From contig OZ271855.1 in assembly GCA_965601955.1 (NCBI GenBank), positions 3,348,001-3,412,000 on the forward strand: DNA of 64,000 nucleotides, given 5' to 3'. Position numbers and translations under genes: made by a program. Each line of letters starts with the position of its first letter. Positions within the stretch are counted from its first letter, which is position 1. Below, piece by piece: positions 8,161 to 18,258 of this stretch. The stretch comes from RHLJ01 sp965601955. GTDB taxonomy: Bacteria; Bacteroidota; Rhodothermia; Balneolales; Balneolaceae. The notes beneath the pieces are model-generated. The model had not been told where the DNA came from and did no database searches. It worked only from the letters and a program-made list of their open reading frames with translations.

Positions 8161-10539
8161 ATGCTTTCGAACTATCTAAAGATCGCCTGGAGAAATTTTC
8201 TCCGAAATAAATCATTTTCGTTTATAAATATACTGGGCCTGTCATTAGGTTTAGCATGCCTGATCCTTATATCACTTTTTGTGAAAGAGGAATTAAGCTA
8301 TGACAAGTTTCATGAGGAGAGTGAAAAAATACACTATATGGGATTGGAAAGTCACTATGGTGAATCCTCCAATAAAGGTCTCAGCACACCAAGGCCATTG
8401 GGCATTTCTATGGAAGAAGAAATCCCGGAAGTGGAACACCATATAACAACTCTTTGGCCCGGCAATGGTCAAATCAGTATTGATGGAGAGGAGTTTTTCG
8501 AGAATACCCGGGTCTTAATGAGCTCCGAGCAGTTTTTTGAAATCTTTTCATTTCCTTTAATAACTGGAGATCCTGCTACCGTTCTCGATGAACCTAAATC
8601 AGCAGTAATCACAAAAAGTATTGCGGATACATATTTTCCAAATGAAGACCCAATAGGCAAAACGATTTATGTAAAGTATTATGGCGATAATGAGTTTGTT
8701 ATTGCTGGTATTGCCGATGACATTGTCGAAAATTCCTACGTCCGGTTTGATATAATTGCCTCTATAAAAAGCAACACATCTTATATAAACCTGGAAGAAG
8801 CCTGGGGAGCCAGTATGTTTAATACCTACGTGAAGTTATATCCAGAAGCGGATTGGGAGCAGGTTCAGCCAAAGTTAGAAGCAGTTGTTTCTAAGTATCT
8901 TGGAGAAGAATCAAGTTCCAGCTTCTTTTCCATCCCTTTAACCGATCTCTATTTTTCTGAGTTTGTATCCAGTACCGGTTTCAAAGGAGATATGAAATAT
9001 ATCTACATCTTTTCTGCAATTGGTATTTTCGTCCTTCTATTGGCCTTCATCAATTATATGAACCTCTCTACTTCTCAGTCTACCATGCGCTCTCTGGAGG
9101 TTGGAGTAAGGAAAGTAGTTGGTGCAGAAAAACAACAGCTCATTGCTCAGTTCCTCTGCGAAGCCATTATTATAACTGTGCTTTCTTTTTTATCAAGCCT
9201 GATAATCGTTGAACTTGCTCTTCCATATTTTAACTCTCTGCTTGATCATAACCTTGTATTAAACTTGAGCGAAGACTTCCAATTCATAGCCTTACTGTTT
9301 TTAATCTCTGTTATAATTGGAATTTGCTCAGCTGCCTATCCGGCTTTCTTCTTATCCCGGTTTAACCCATCCCAGGCATTAAAAGGATCAATTAAAAACC
9401 TCAATTCAAAAGTATCATTCCGAAGAGCACTAGTAGTTGCACAATTTACAGTATCTACTGTTTTGATAATAAGTACGATCGTTGCTTTCACTCAACTTCG
9501 GTTTTTACTCGACAAAGATCTTGGCTTCAAAGGCGAACAAGTATTATTTATCAATGCATATCAAATCTCTGATCAAATTGAAGTATTTAACCATAATATT
9601 CTCCAGCACTCTTCAGTAATCACGGCTTCAGCAACCACAAGCGTACCAGGACACGTAGGCTTAAGAGTCGGAATGAACTTTGATCCATCCCAACCCGATC
9701 TCAACTTACAGGTATCAGTAATTCGCTCAGATGAGAATTATGATGATGTGCTAGGTCTAAGAATGAAAGCTGGTCGTTTCTTTGATGAGAACTTCCCCTC
9801 AGATGTTCAGAAAGCAAGAGTGATAAACGGAGCAATGGTCAAAGCATTGGGCTGGACAAGCCCTGAAGCAGCAATAGGTAAATTTTTTGTCGACAGCAGC
9901 CAGGTTATAGGTGTTGTTGAAGATTTCAATTTCAAATCGTTGCATTCCGAAATAGGCCCTCTAATGCTTCAAATGGGAAATCCAAGTTCCAGGTATGAAA
10001 ACTATAGCCAGGTTGCAGTTAAATTCAATCCACAAGAAATACAGTCATTAATTACTTATTTGCAGGAGGAGTGGAAACAGTTAAGTCCTAATACCCCTTT
10101 AGATTACCATTTCTTAGATGATCGTTTTGCTGAGTTATATGAGACGGATAGAAAACTGAGCTATGCGTTCATGACATTCGCAGGAGTTGCTATTTTTATT
10201 GCATGTATGGGGCTATTTGGATTGGTTACCTACTCTACGCAACGCCGAACTAAAGAGATTGGCATCCGGAAAGTACTTGGAGCTTCCTTAAGAGATTTAC
10301 AGGTGTTGTTATCAAAAGAATACCTGTTGTTAGTAGCAGTAGGTTTCATGCTCTCAATTCCTATTGCATGGTATGCGATGAGCCAGTGGTTATCTGAATT
10401 TGCTTACAGAATTGACATAAATGCCTGGGTATTCTTGCTCGCGGGCTTAGCCTCTATTTCTATCGCTCTTATAACGGTAATATTCAACTCAACAAAAGCA
10501 GCCCTTGCTGATCCGGTAAATAGCTTAAAAAGTGAATAA
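8161..10539 (+). CDS. MacB/FtsX-like ABC permease, paralog 5
   Basis: 792 residues. Domain order as in the neighbours: TM1 (about 20-41, INILGLSLGLACLILISLFV), PCD1, FtsX1 with the coupling motif MRSLEVGVRKVVGAE (here Leu replaces the usual Lys before EVG), TM5, PCD2, FtsX2 with TKEIGIRKVLGAS, tail ADPVNSLKSE. It is one of the more divergent members in its periplasmic parts and has no obvious sister in the window. It is the second gene of the module-A unit, 14 nt after paralog 4; a 67-nt gap with a hairpin separates it from paralog 6. Confidence 0.92.
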   Translation: MLSNYLKIAWRNFLRNKSFSFINILGLSLGLACLILISLFVKEELSYDKFHEESEKIHYMGLESHYGESSNKGLSTPRPLGISMEEEIPEVEHHITTLWPGNGQISIDGEEFFENTRVLMSSEQFFEIFSFPLITGDPATVLDEPKSAVITKSIADTYFPNEDPIGKTIYVKYYGDNEFVIAGIADDIVENSYVRFDIIASIKSNTSYINLEEAWGASMFNTYVKLYPEADWEQVQPKLEAVVSKYLGEESSSSFFSIPLTDLYFSEFVSSTGFKGDMKYIYIFSAIGIFVLLLAFINYMNLSTSQSTMRSLEVGVRKVVGAEKQQLIAQFLCEAIIITVLSFLSSLIIVELALPYFNSLLDHNLVLNLSEDFQFIALLFLISVIIGICSAAYPAFFLSRFNPSQALKGSIKNLNSKVSFRRALVVAQFTVSTVLIISTIVAFTQLRFLLDKDLGFKGEQVLFINAYQISDQIEVFNHNILQHSSVITASATTSVPGHVGLRVGMNFDPSQPDLNLQVSVIRSDENYDDVLGLRMKAGRFFDENFPSDVQKARVINGAMVKALGWTSPEAAIGKFFVDSSQVIGVVEDFNFKSLHSEIGPLMLQMGNPSSRYENYSQVAVKFNPQEIQSLITYLQEEWKQLSPNTPLDYHFLDDRFAELYETDRKLSYAFMTFAGVAIFIACMGLFGLVTYSTQRRTKEIGIRKVLGASLRDLQVLLSKEYLLLVAVGFMLSIPIAWYAMSQWLSEFAYRIDINAWVFLLAGLASISIALITVIFNSTKAALADPVNSLKSE

Positions 10540-10554
10540 CTAAGATTCTAATGT

Positions 10555-10591
10555 AACTCTTTTGCGTTTTTTGAGTGTTAAGCAAAGAGTT
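10555..10591 (+). promoter_or_regulatory. Intercistronic hairpin before paralog 6
   Basis: AACTCTTTTGC (10555-10565) can pair with GCAAAGAGTT (10582-10591), leaving one bulged T. The hairpin lies in the only sizeable gap inside the module-A unit, 15 nt before the ATG at 10607, and is not followed by a T-run. It may set the relative expression of the third gene or be an RNA processing site; function is inference. Confidence 0.4.
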
Positions 10592-10606
10592 TAACTCGGA
10601 GATCAT

Positions 10607-12958
10607 ATGTTTAAAAATTATCTAAAAACGGCGCTTCGGGGATTCAGGCGTCAAAAGAGTTCCTTCTTTATTAATGTTGCTGGTTTGTCCATTGGCCTGG
10701 CTTGCAGTTTTCTCATCTTTTTGTGGGTGATGGACGAGCTGAGCGTAGATCAATACCACGCTGATTCAGATCGCATTTACCAGATCATGGAACATCAAAA
10801 CTACTCAGATGAAATTTCCACTACGCTTTCTACCCCAGGTATCGTAGCTCGCAATATAAAAGAAGAGTTTCCTGAGTTTGAATATGCCTCTAATTATACA
10901 TGGAGTGTAGGCTATCTATTCACAAAGGATAATCAATCATTTAGAGAGTACGGCATATATGTAGAAAATGACTTCTTCCAAATCCTCAGCATAGACCTGT
11001 TATATGGCAACCGCGATGAACTTCTGGTTAATCCAAATACTGTTGTTATATCGGAGGATATGGCAAAAAAATATTTTGGAGAAAGAAACCCTGTTGGAGA
11101 AGGGATAACCTTAGATAATGACCAGGAGCTTACAATTACCGGGGTATTCAGGAATATGCCCGACAACTCTTCCTTCCAGTTTGACTGCCTGCTTAGATAT
11201 GACGACTGGCTATTAGAAAGCGAATGGGCTACAGAATGGGGAAATAATGGCCCCCGCGCTATTTCAAAATTAGTACCCGGAACCGATGTTGCTGCGCTCA
11301 ATGAGAAGATCGAAGGTTATATAAAAACCAAAAATGAAGGATCGCATGTTGACCTCTTCGTGTATCCATTCACGGAGAGATACCTATATAGCCAATTTGA
11401 TAATAAAGTAGTTGTAGGAGGAAGAATAGAATACGTGAGGCTATTTACCATTGTAGCGATATTCATACTTCTCATTGCATGTATCAATTTCATGAACCTT
11501 AGCACTGCTAAAGCGGCGAAACGTTCAAAAGAGGTAGGCATAAGAAAATCGATTGGAGCAAATAAAGGATCTTTGATCGCCCAGTTTATCGGTGAGTCTA
11601 TGATCATCAGTTTCTTTTCCCTGTTTGCTTCTCTTCTTATCGTGGAAGTATTCCTACCAATTTTTAATGAGTTAACGGATAAGTCAATTTCTGTAGATTA
11701 TTCAAACCCTGTTCTACTTGCCATATTTGTTGGTACAGTTCTCCTCACCGGCTTAGTTTCAGGTAGTTACCCCGCATTTTACCTCTCATCTATGGAAACG
11801 GTTAAAACGCTCAAAGGGTCTCTAAAATCATCAGGTAAAGAAGCTTTTGCCAGGAAAGGCCTGGTTATATTTCAGTTCAGCCTCTCCATTATTCTTATCG
11901 TTTCTACCATTGTAATCTATCGCCAGATTCAGTTTACTCAAAACCAAAATCTGGGATATAACAAAGAGAACCTTATTTACTTTACTAGTGAAGATGAGGT
12001 TGGAGAACAATGGGAAACCTTCCAGGAACAACTGGAAAATGTGCCCGGAGTTATTAGTGTTTCCAGATCGACCCATAGTTTCCTTAATCAACATAATAAT
12101 ACTATGGGCCTGGACTGGCCCGATAAAGACCCGGAGACGCGCATCCTCTTTGAAAATATTGGTATGGATTATGGGCTCATCGAAACGATGGACATTGAAA
12201 TCATAGAGGGAAGAACATTTTCTGAAGATTTTGGTGCCGATTCCGCTAAAATAATTTTTAATGAAACGGCCATAAAAGCGATGGGGCTTGAAGACCCTAT
12301 TGGTACCGTTATAACTCTTTGGGATGAAGAAAGGGAAATCATCGGAGTGGCTAAAGATTTTCATTTCCAGAGTTTCCGTACCGAAGTTAACCCTCTGTTC
12401 TTCAGGCTTACCCCGGAATTTGGATGGAGAGCTTTTGTGCGTCTTGAATCTGCCAATATCACGAACACGATTGCTCAAATTGAAGAGATTTATAGTTCTT
12501 TCAACCCTACCTATCCCTTTGACTATAATTTTATGGACGACCAATATGCCAGCTTATATCAAAGCGAAATGCGTATTGGTGCACTTGCACGTTATTTCTC
12601 CATCATTGCTATTTTTATTTCCTGTTTAGGATTATTTGGCCTCTCTGCATTTACGGCTGAACAGCGGGCAAAAGAAATCGGGGTTCGCAAAGTTCTTGGA
12701 GCAACTGTACGCAGTCTTGTCGTCCTTTTATCCGGCGACTTTACCAAATTGGTGTTAGTCTCCATTGCAATTTCGATCCCAGTCTCATGGTACCTGATGA
12801 ATCTGTGGCTATCAGATTTCGCCTATAGCTCAGGTGTTGAATGGTGGGTATTCGGAGCAGCCGGAATATGTGCGCTCCTAATCGCATGGCTAACCGTAAG
12901 CTGGCAATCCATTAAAGCAGCTATAGCCAATCCGGTTAAGAGCCTAAAAAGCGAGTAG
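10607..12958 (+). CDS. MacB/FtsX-like ABC permease, paralog 6
   Basis: 783 residues, the shortest complete member. TM1 is VAGLSIGLACSFLIFLWVM (about 24-42); first coupling motif KRSKEVGIRKSIGAN, second RAKEIGVRKVLGAT; tail ANPVKSLKSE. The second-half FtsX entry (CLGLFGLSAFTAEQR) resembles the partial gene at the left edge (CLGLFGLVTFTAEQR) more than its immediate neighbours, hinting that array order does not follow descent. A GGAG at 10598-10601 precedes the ATG. It is the last gene of the module-A unit; a 394-nt gap with repeats and the second regulatory module follows. Confidence 0.92.
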   Translation: MFKNYLKTALRGFRRQKSSFFINVAGLSIGLACSFLIFLWVMDELSVDQYHADSDRIYQIMEHQNYSDEISTTLSTPGIVARNIKEEFPEFEYASNYTWSVGYLFTKDNQSFREYGIYVENDFFQILSIDLLYGNRDELLVNPNTVVISEDMAKKYFGERNPVGEGITLDNDQELTITGVFRNMPDNSSFQFDCLLRYDDWLLESEWATEWGNNGPRAISKLVPGTDVAALNEKIEGYIKTKNEGSHVDLFVYPFTERYLYSQFDNKVVVGGRIEYVRLFTIVAIFILLIACINFMNLSTAKAAKRSKEVGIRKSIGANKGSLIAQFIGESMIISFFSLFASLLIVEVFLPIFNELTDKSISVDYSNPVLLAIFVGTVLLTGLVSGSYPAFYLSSMETVKTLKGSLKSSGKEAFARKGLVIFQFSLSIILIVSTIVIYRQIQFTQNQNLGYNKENLIYFTSEDEVGEQWETFQEQLENVPGVISVSRSTHSFLNQHNNTMGLDWPDKDPETRILFENIGMDYGLIETMDIEIIEGRTFSEDFGADSAKIIFNETAIKAMGLEDPIGTVITLWDEEREIIGVAKDFHFQSFRTEVNPLFFRLTPEFGWRAFVRLESANITNTIAQIEEIYSSFNPTYPFDYNFMDDQYASLYQSEMRIGALARYFSIIAIFISCLGLFGLSAFTAEQRAKEIGVRKVLGATVRSLVVLLSGDFTKLVLVSIAISIPVSWYLMNLWLSDFAYSSGVEWWVFGAAGICALLIAWLTVSWQSIKAAIANPVKSLKSE

Positions 12959-12972
12959 ATATTTTTTTTGCG

Positions 12973-13024
12973 AGCCACAAAAACTCCAACACACAAAAAT
13001 TAGTGGTTCTGTGTTTTTGTGGCT
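12973..13024. repeat. Inverted repeat downstream of paralog 6
   Basis: AGCCACAAAAAC (12973-12984) and GTTTTTGTGGCT (13013-13024) form a perfect 12-bp stem around a 28-nt loop. Neither strand has a T-run after the stem, so intrinsic termination is not supported by sequence; it begins 15 nt after the stop codon and may stabilise the mRNA end. Confidence 0.6.
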
Positions 13025-13050
13025 AATCTCCACTTACCCCGTTTATCCCC

Positions 13051-13185
13051 TACCAACCTGCCTGCGGCAAGCAGGGAGGGGAACTCTTATAGCTAAATAA
13101 ATTCTTAAACAAAGAGCCTGTCCGCCGTACTTGTACTAAGGAAGGCGGGCTTCCCCTCCACCGGAGGGGATTGAGGGGTGGGTCA
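13051..13185. repeat. Composite palindromic intergenic repeat (copy 2)
   Basis: This stretch of the 394-nt gap contains three palindromic pieces. The 13054-13081 segment repeats 5576-5603 with two differences. A GTCCGCC / GGCGGGC pair lies at 13120-13150. TCCCCTCC / GGAGGGGA at 13152-13170 has a 3-nt loop. The GAGGGGTGGGT that follows also occurs at 5599-5609. It looks like a mosaic of dispersed extragenic repeats; no gene is evident here. Confidence 0.65.
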
Positions 13186-13209
13186 CTAAAAGAGCAACAC
13201 TTATATTAT

Positions 13210-13246
13210 TGTTCGCTAGCGAACACTGCCTGTATCATAGCGGACA
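13210..13246 (+). promoter_or_regulatory. Double operator (putative enhancer-binding-protein site), module B
   Basis: Box 1, 13210-13225, is TGTTCGCTAGCGAACA, a perfect 16-bp palindrome and the best copy in the window. Box 2, 13231-13246, is TGTATCATAGCGGACA. The 5-bp gap, 21-bp centre spacing and 55-nt distance to the -24 GG are identical to modules A and C. Confidence 0.8.
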
Positions 13247-13299
13247 TATTCTTATTTCTAATCATCGATTTTAAGCGTTATACACCTTTTTCAATAGTT

Positions 13300-13314
13300 T
13301 GGTACGGTTGTTGG
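13300..13314 (+). promoter_or_regulatory. Sigma-54-type promoter, module B
   Basis: TGGTACGGTTGTTGG, -24/-12 geometry with the -24 GG at 13301-13302. It sits 39 nt before the ATG of the next permease and is predicted to drive the four genes 13353-23073. Confidence 0.74.
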
Positions 13315-13352
13315 AATGTCACTATTGATATACTAATAACAAGGAGCCCAGA

Positions 13353-15812
13353 ATGTTTAAAAGCTATCTGAAAATCGCCTTCAGGAATCTCTTCAAACAC
13401 AAAAGCTATTCGGCGATAAATATTTTTGGGCTCTCTGTTGGTGTAGCATGCTGCCTGCTTATCCTTCTATACCTTGTAAATGAATTCAGTTATGATCGGT
13501 TTCATGCTGATTCGGATAGAATTTATCGCTCCTGGGTAATTGAAAGCTACGAAGATGGCGGAGAATACTGGAGTACTACTACACCTCTTCGTTTTAAAGA
13601 ACTCTTTGAGGATAATATTCCTGAAGCTGAACTTGTTACCCGACGCTATATCTACAATGACCTGGTGCGTATCGAAAGTCAGGAAGAAGGGTTTTCAGAG
13701 CCTATCCAATTAGTAGACCCGGAGTTTTTTGAAATGTTTGACTTTGAAATGATTGAGGGCTCCTCTTCTTCAGTATTTGCTCAACCTACTAATGTAGTAC
13801 TTACTCCCTCTTCAGCTAAGAGATTCTTTGGGGAAGCAAACCCTATGAGCAAAACCCTACTTGTTAAAATGGGAGATGAGTTCCAACCCTTTACTGTTTC
13901 TGGAATCATTGAAGAAGCACCTTCCAATTCCAGTTTAAGTTTTGAGTTACTTATCCCAATGGAGAACGCATACAAATTGTTTAACCCTCGTGCTTTTGAT
14001 GCCTGGTACTCGGTTATCCCCGAAACCTATGTACGGTTTTCTGAAAATACTGATATCGGTCAGGTTGAACAATCTCTTATTGCAACAGCAAAACGCTTAA
14101 TGGGCGAAGAAGAGTGGAATCGAAGCCAATATACAATAGGTTTGCAGCCTATTACCGATATCCGTCATAACCCAAATATCCCATCAGGAATAGTCGCAGT
14201 TATTGATCCTGGCTATCTTTACATTTTATCTGGTATTGCTTTGCTGGTCTTACTTATTGCCTGTGTCAATTTCATTACTCTCTCGATTAGCCGATCTACT
14301 TCAAGAGCTAAAGAAGTTGGAATCCGAAAAACTATTGGAGCCGAAAGAACTCACTTGATGTATCAATTTTGGGGAGAAGCTATCTTGATGACACTCTTTT
14401 CAATGATAGTTGGGTTAATCGCTTCTGAATTAATGCTTCCATACTTCAATGAATTGGCTGGAACGCAACTGGATATTTCCACAAGTCTAAATATGATAAT
14501 CCTGGTTTTGGGACTTGTGGCATTTATAAGCCTAATTGCCGGGGTATACCCCGCGCTTATCCTTTCGGGATTTAAACCCATTGAAGTATTAAAAGGCAAA
14601 GTCCAGGTAAAAAAGGACAAAAGCGGGTTCAGAACTGGCATGGTTGTTTTTCAATTTTCCTTAAGCATTTTTCTTATAGCCGCTACTTTTACCATTACAG
14701 ATCAACTTGACTATTTACGCTCCAGGGATTTAGGTTTTCAAAAGGAGCACCTCTTAGTATTGCAGGTAGATGACAATCCTAATCAAGAGACGGGCTTCAC
14801 CGGGCTTATGGAAAGAACCTCCCAAAAAGAAGACCGGCTTCGATCACAGATAAATTCCATTCCCGGAATCCTTGATATGTCTTCTTCTTTGTTCACCCCT
14901 GCTGATAATGTGTGGATGAATGTGGACTATCGAGATAGTGAAGGAATAATTTATGACTTCAATGTGAACATTGTGGATGCTAACTACCCTGAGCTAATGG
15001 GGTTAGAATTTGTAGAAGGGCGTTCCTTTTCAGATCAAAATACTTCTGATGAAAGTCAGGCAATTATTGTAAATGAAGCATTCGCAAGTTTACATGGTTG
15101 GGATGATGCATTGAATGGACAGTTTGCCAGTCCCGATTTTGATGCTCATGAAGTTGTAGGAGTAGTCAAAGACTTCAATTATGCGTCACTCAGAAATGAA
15201 ATTGAACCATTGGTATTGGCGATTAACCCGGCGATCATTTTTTCCGGTGTCGATAATGTTGGCCTTGGAGGTACATCCCCAAACATCAATCTAAAAATCT
15301 CCAGCCAGAATATTCCCCAGACAATAGCTGCACTTGAGGCAAGTTGGGAATCTGTTTCAGGTGGAGATCCTTTCAATTATATCTTTTTGGATCAGGCAGT
15401 AGACAGTCGCTATCGACAGGAAGAGAGATTAAGTAAAATCGCCACCTTTGGAGCAGCTTTTGCCATTCTTATTGCTTGCTTAGGCTTATTTGGCCTTGCC
15501 TCGCTAACTGTAGTAAGACGCACAAAGGAAATAGGGGTTAGAAAAGTATTGGGAGCCTCTTCCGGTCGAATTATTTATCTCATAAATAAAGAGTTCACCA
15601 TTCTAATGTTTGCCGCTATGGTATTGTCAGCTCCTATTATTTGGTATGGGATGAATAGCTGGCTATCTGACTTTGCATACAGGATCAATATCAGTATTTG
15701 GACCATGCTTTTAGCTGGGGGTATCACTCTAATGATAGCATGGCTTACTGTAGGCTACCAATCGTTTAAAGCAGCTACCATCAATCCGGTGGAAAGTTTA
15801 AAAAGTGAATAG
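13353..15812 (+). CDS. MacB/FtsX-like ABC permease, paralog 7 (first gene of module-B unit)
   Basis: 819 residues, the longest member; the extra length is in the second periplasmic domain (after QVDDNPNQETGF, and around the NVGLGGTSPNINLKI segment). TM1 is FGLSVGVACCLLILLYLV (about 25-42). Coupling motifs are SRAKEVGIRKTIGAE and RRTKEIGVRKVLGAS; tail INPVESLKSE. AAGGAG at 13341-13346 is a well-placed ribosome site and supports this ATG over an in-frame start further upstream, which would read through the promoter. The next gene starts 14 nt after the stop. Confidence 0.93.
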   Translation: MFKSYLKIAFRNLFKHKSYSAINIFGLSVGVACCLLILLYLVNEFSYDRFHADSDRIYRSWVIESYEDGGEYWSTTTPLRFKELFEDNIPEAELVTRRYIYNDLVRIESQEEGFSEPIQLVDPEFFEMFDFEMIEGSSSSVFAQPTNVVLTPSSAKRFFGEANPMSKTLLVKMGDEFQPFTVSGIIEEAPSNSSLSFELLIPMENAYKLFNPRAFDAWYSVIPETYVRFSENTDIGQVEQSLIATAKRLMGEEEWNRSQYTIGLQPITDIRHNPNIPSGIVAVIDPGYLYILSGIALLVLLIACVNFITLSISRSTSRAKEVGIRKTIGAERTHLMYQFWGEAILMTLFSMIVGLIASELMLPYFNELAGTQLDISTSLNMIILVLGLVAFISLIAGVYPALILSGFKPIEVLKGKVQVKKDKSGFRTGMVVFQFSLSIFLIAATFTITDQLDYLRSRDLGFQKEHLLVLQVDDNPNQETGFTGLMERTSQKEDRLRSQINSIPGILDMSSSLFTPADNVWMNVDYRDSEGIIYDFNVNIVDANYPELMGLEFVEGRSFSDQNTSDESQAIIVNEAFASLHGWDDALNGQFASPDFDAHEVVGVVKDFNYASLRNEIEPLVLAINPAIIFSGVDNVGLGGTSPNINLKISSQNIPQTIAALEASWESVSGGDPFNYIFLDQAVDSRYRQEERLSKIATFGAAFAILIACLGLFGLASLTVVRRTKEIGVRKVLGASSGRIIYLINKEFTILMFAAMVLSAPIIWYGMNSWLSDFAYRINISIWTMLLAGGITLMIAWLTVGYQSFKAATINPVESLKSE

Positions 15813-15826
15813 ATAGGAATACAACA

Positions 15827-18241
15827 ATGTTTAAAAACTATTTGAAAATCGCCTGGAGAAATTTACTCCGCAATAAATCATATGCTTTCCTGAACATCTT
15901 CGGATTAGCGGTTGGTTTAACCTGCTTCATTCTCATTACCATCTATGTTTCTCATGAATGGACGTATGATAAATTCCACGCAAACTATGATAATTTGTAC
16001 CGTGTAACCGAAAGCATAGTTGTGGATGATGCTGTAGAAACTTATGCAACTACCTATGCAGCATTAGCCCCTTCCATGGATTTTTATTTCCAGGAAATTG
16101 ATGCCATTACACATATTTATCCAAATTCAGGATTGATGATTGGCCCTGGCAATCAAAAATACCAGGAAGACGGGATTATGATCGTTGACAGTGCCTTCTT
16201 CGATATGTTCTCCTTTACTCTTTTGAGAGGTAATTCAACGGAAGCGCTAAACAAACCAGCCAGCATGGTCATCACCCCCACTATAGCCGCAAAGTTTTTT
16301 GGAGAAAGCGACCCGATGGGTAGAACCTTGAGCTTTAAAGATGCCAGGAATACGATCGACTTTGAAATTACCGGAATTGTTGAGGCCCCTCCTTCTAATT
16401 CTCATTTACAGTTCGACTATCTGATCTCTTATGAAAGCCTGCAAACAATGCGGCCCTGGGAATATAATTCGCAATACTACCCTCCTATGTATACTTATGC
16501 TTTGGTTAATAGTCCTGAGAAAGTAGAAAGTATTGAAGCCCGCTTGGATGAATTTACCCGGGCTTATTATGGAGATGAGGTTGGAGAAGAGAATAGCTTC
16601 GGCTTTCAGCCCTTTGGTGACATTCATTTGAAATCAACCATTCAAAATGAGCTTTCTCCCGGTTTTAATATCACCTATCTCTATTTATTTGGAGCCGTTT
16701 CCATTTTTATCCTTGTTATAGCATGTATCAACTTCATGAACCTGGCCACAGCACGTTCCCTTAAACGAGCCAGAGAAGTTGGAATGCGTAAAACACTAGG
16801 GGCTGTTCGCCCCCAGTTAATAGGTCAGTTTTTGAGTGAAGCCGTTATTATGGCTGCCTTTGGTTTATTCTTTGCCATATTATTCGTAGAAGCATTCCTT
16901 CCCTATTTCAATGCTATTTCGGGGAAGTCTTTATCTCTTGACCTGTTTTCAAACATTGAGTCCATTCTTCTTTTATTTGGGCTGATTGTCGTGGTTGGAA
17001 TCCTTTCCGGCAGTTATCCTGCCTTTTTCCTTTCTTCATTTAGTCCGATCAAGAGCCTTAAGGGAAGCGCTGAAAACCATGGAGGTTCAGGAAAAGTGTT
17101 GCGAAGAGGTTTGGTTGTGTTCCAGTTCTTTATTTCCACTGCCCTCATCTTCTCAACCATTATAATCACCAAGCAGCTTGATTTCCTTCAAAACTCCAGG
17201 CTAGGCTTCGATAAGGAAAAGGTAATGCTTCTCCATATGCGAGAAACACAAAATCAGATTGATGCCAATTCACTTAAAACCGAGATTCTTACCATCCCTG
17301 GAGTACAAAATGCTTCTGCTACTTCCGGAGCACCTGGTATAGCAGCTGGAATTCATGGGTTTATTGCAATACCTGAAAGCAATGAAGCCGATTCTGGTGG
17401 TGTACAAACCCTAACCGTCGACTTTGGTTTTATAGAAACATTAGGGCTAGAGATTGTTCAGGGAAGAACTTTCTCAGAAGAATTTGGAACCGATGAAACT
17501 TCAGCCTTTATTATTAATGAACAGGCAGCCGAATTTTTTGGATGGGATGATCCTCTTAACGAAGAGCTTACCCTCAACTATTGGTTATCAGAACGTGTTC
17601 CAAAAAAGGGAAATGTAGTAGGGGTAGTAAGCAACTTCCAGTATAACTCCTTGCGTGAATCCATAGGCCCGGTAGTGATGCATATATTGCCGAATAGTTA
17701 CTATCACGACTACCTGGCTATTAAACTGTCTACTAACAATATCCAGGAGACCATTGCTCAAATTGAAGAAAAATGGACGACCTTTAATCCAGAGCGCCCT
17801 ATGGAATATGCCTTCCTTGATGACACTTTTGAGGCCCTTTACCGATCAGAAAATCGACTAAGTAAAATCTTTAGGTCATTTGCGGTACTCGCAGTAATTA
17901 TCGCTTGCTTAGGTTTATTTGGATTAGCTTCCTATAGCACCGAACAGAAAGTGAAGGAAATCGGAATACGTAAAGTTCTTGGTGCCAGGGTGAGCACTAT
18001 TGTAGCTCTGCTAGGAAAAGAAATAACCCTTCTAATTGCTTTATCACTTATTATTTCCCTGCCTGTGGCGTACTTAATGACGAATTCCTGGCTCAATAAT
18101 TTCGCCGAAAGAATTGATATATCGCTTGGATTATTCCTTGTTAGTTCTCTTTTCGTAATTCTACTTGCATGGGCAACCATCGGCTATCAAACAGTAAAGG
18201 CAGCATTACGAAATCCTATCGAAAGCCTCAGAAGTGAATAA
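15827..18241 (+). CDS. MacB/FtsX-like ABC permease, paralog 8
   Basis: 804 residues. TM1 FGLAVGLTCFILITIYVS (about 25-42); coupling motifs KRAREVGMRKTLGAV and KVKEIGIRKVLGAR; tail RNPIESLRSE, where Arg replaces the usual Lys. It forms a pair with the next gene: both share PPSNSH-(L/I)-QFDY-(L/I)-ISYESLQT, RPWEYN, THI-(Y/H)-P-(N/T)-SGL and YYHDYLAI segments in the periplasmic domains, so the pair may bind related ligands or form a heterodimer (inference). Confidence 0.92.
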   Translation: MFKNYLKIAWRNLLRNKSYAFLNIFGLAVGLTCFILITIYVSHEWTYDKFHANYDNLYRVTESIVVDDAVETYATTYAALAPSMDFYFQEIDAITHIYPNSGLMIGPGNQKYQEDGIMIVDSAFFDMFSFTLLRGNSTEALNKPASMVITPTIAAKFFGESDPMGRTLSFKDARNTIDFEITGIVEAPPSNSHLQFDYLISYESLQTMRPWEYNSQYYPPMYTYALVNSPEKVESIEARLDEFTRAYYGDEVGEENSFGFQPFGDIHLKSTIQNELSPGFNITYLYLFGAVSIFILVIACINFMNLATARSLKRAREVGMRKTLGAVRPQLIGQFLSEAVIMAAFGLFFAILFVEAFLPYFNAISGKSLSLDLFSNIESILLLFGLIVVVGILSGSYPAFFLSSFSPIKSLKGSAENHGGSGKVLRRGLVVFQFFISTALIFSTIIITKQLDFLQNSRLGFDKEKVMLLHMRETQNQIDANSLKTEILTIPGVQNASATSGAPGIAAGIHGFIAIPESNEADSGGVQTLTVDFGFIETLGLEIVQGRTFSEEFGTDETSAFIINEQAAEFFGWDDPLNEELTLNYWLSERVPKKGNVVGVVSNFQYNSLRESIGPVVMHILPNSYYHDYLAIKLSTNNIQETIAQIEEKWTTFNPERPMEYAFLDDTFEALYRSENRLSKIFRSFAVLAVIIACLGLFGLASYSTEQKVKEIGIRKVLGARVSTIVALLGKEITLLIALSLIISLPVAYLMTNSWLNNFAERIDISLGLFLVSSLFVILLAWATIGYQTVKAALRNPIESLRSE

Positions 18242-18258
18242 ATTCAAAGCTGGTATCA

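Noticed and set aside
11831..12544. Long open frame (237 codons) on the - strand
   Set aside because: It lies fully inside a clear permease gene on the other strand, has no recognisable domain, and is explained by the codon pattern of that gene.
13171..13371. Short + strand frame of 66 codons upstream of paralog 7
   Set aside because: It crosses the repeat, the operator and the sigma-54-type promoter and overlaps the start of the permease; composition is not protein-like.
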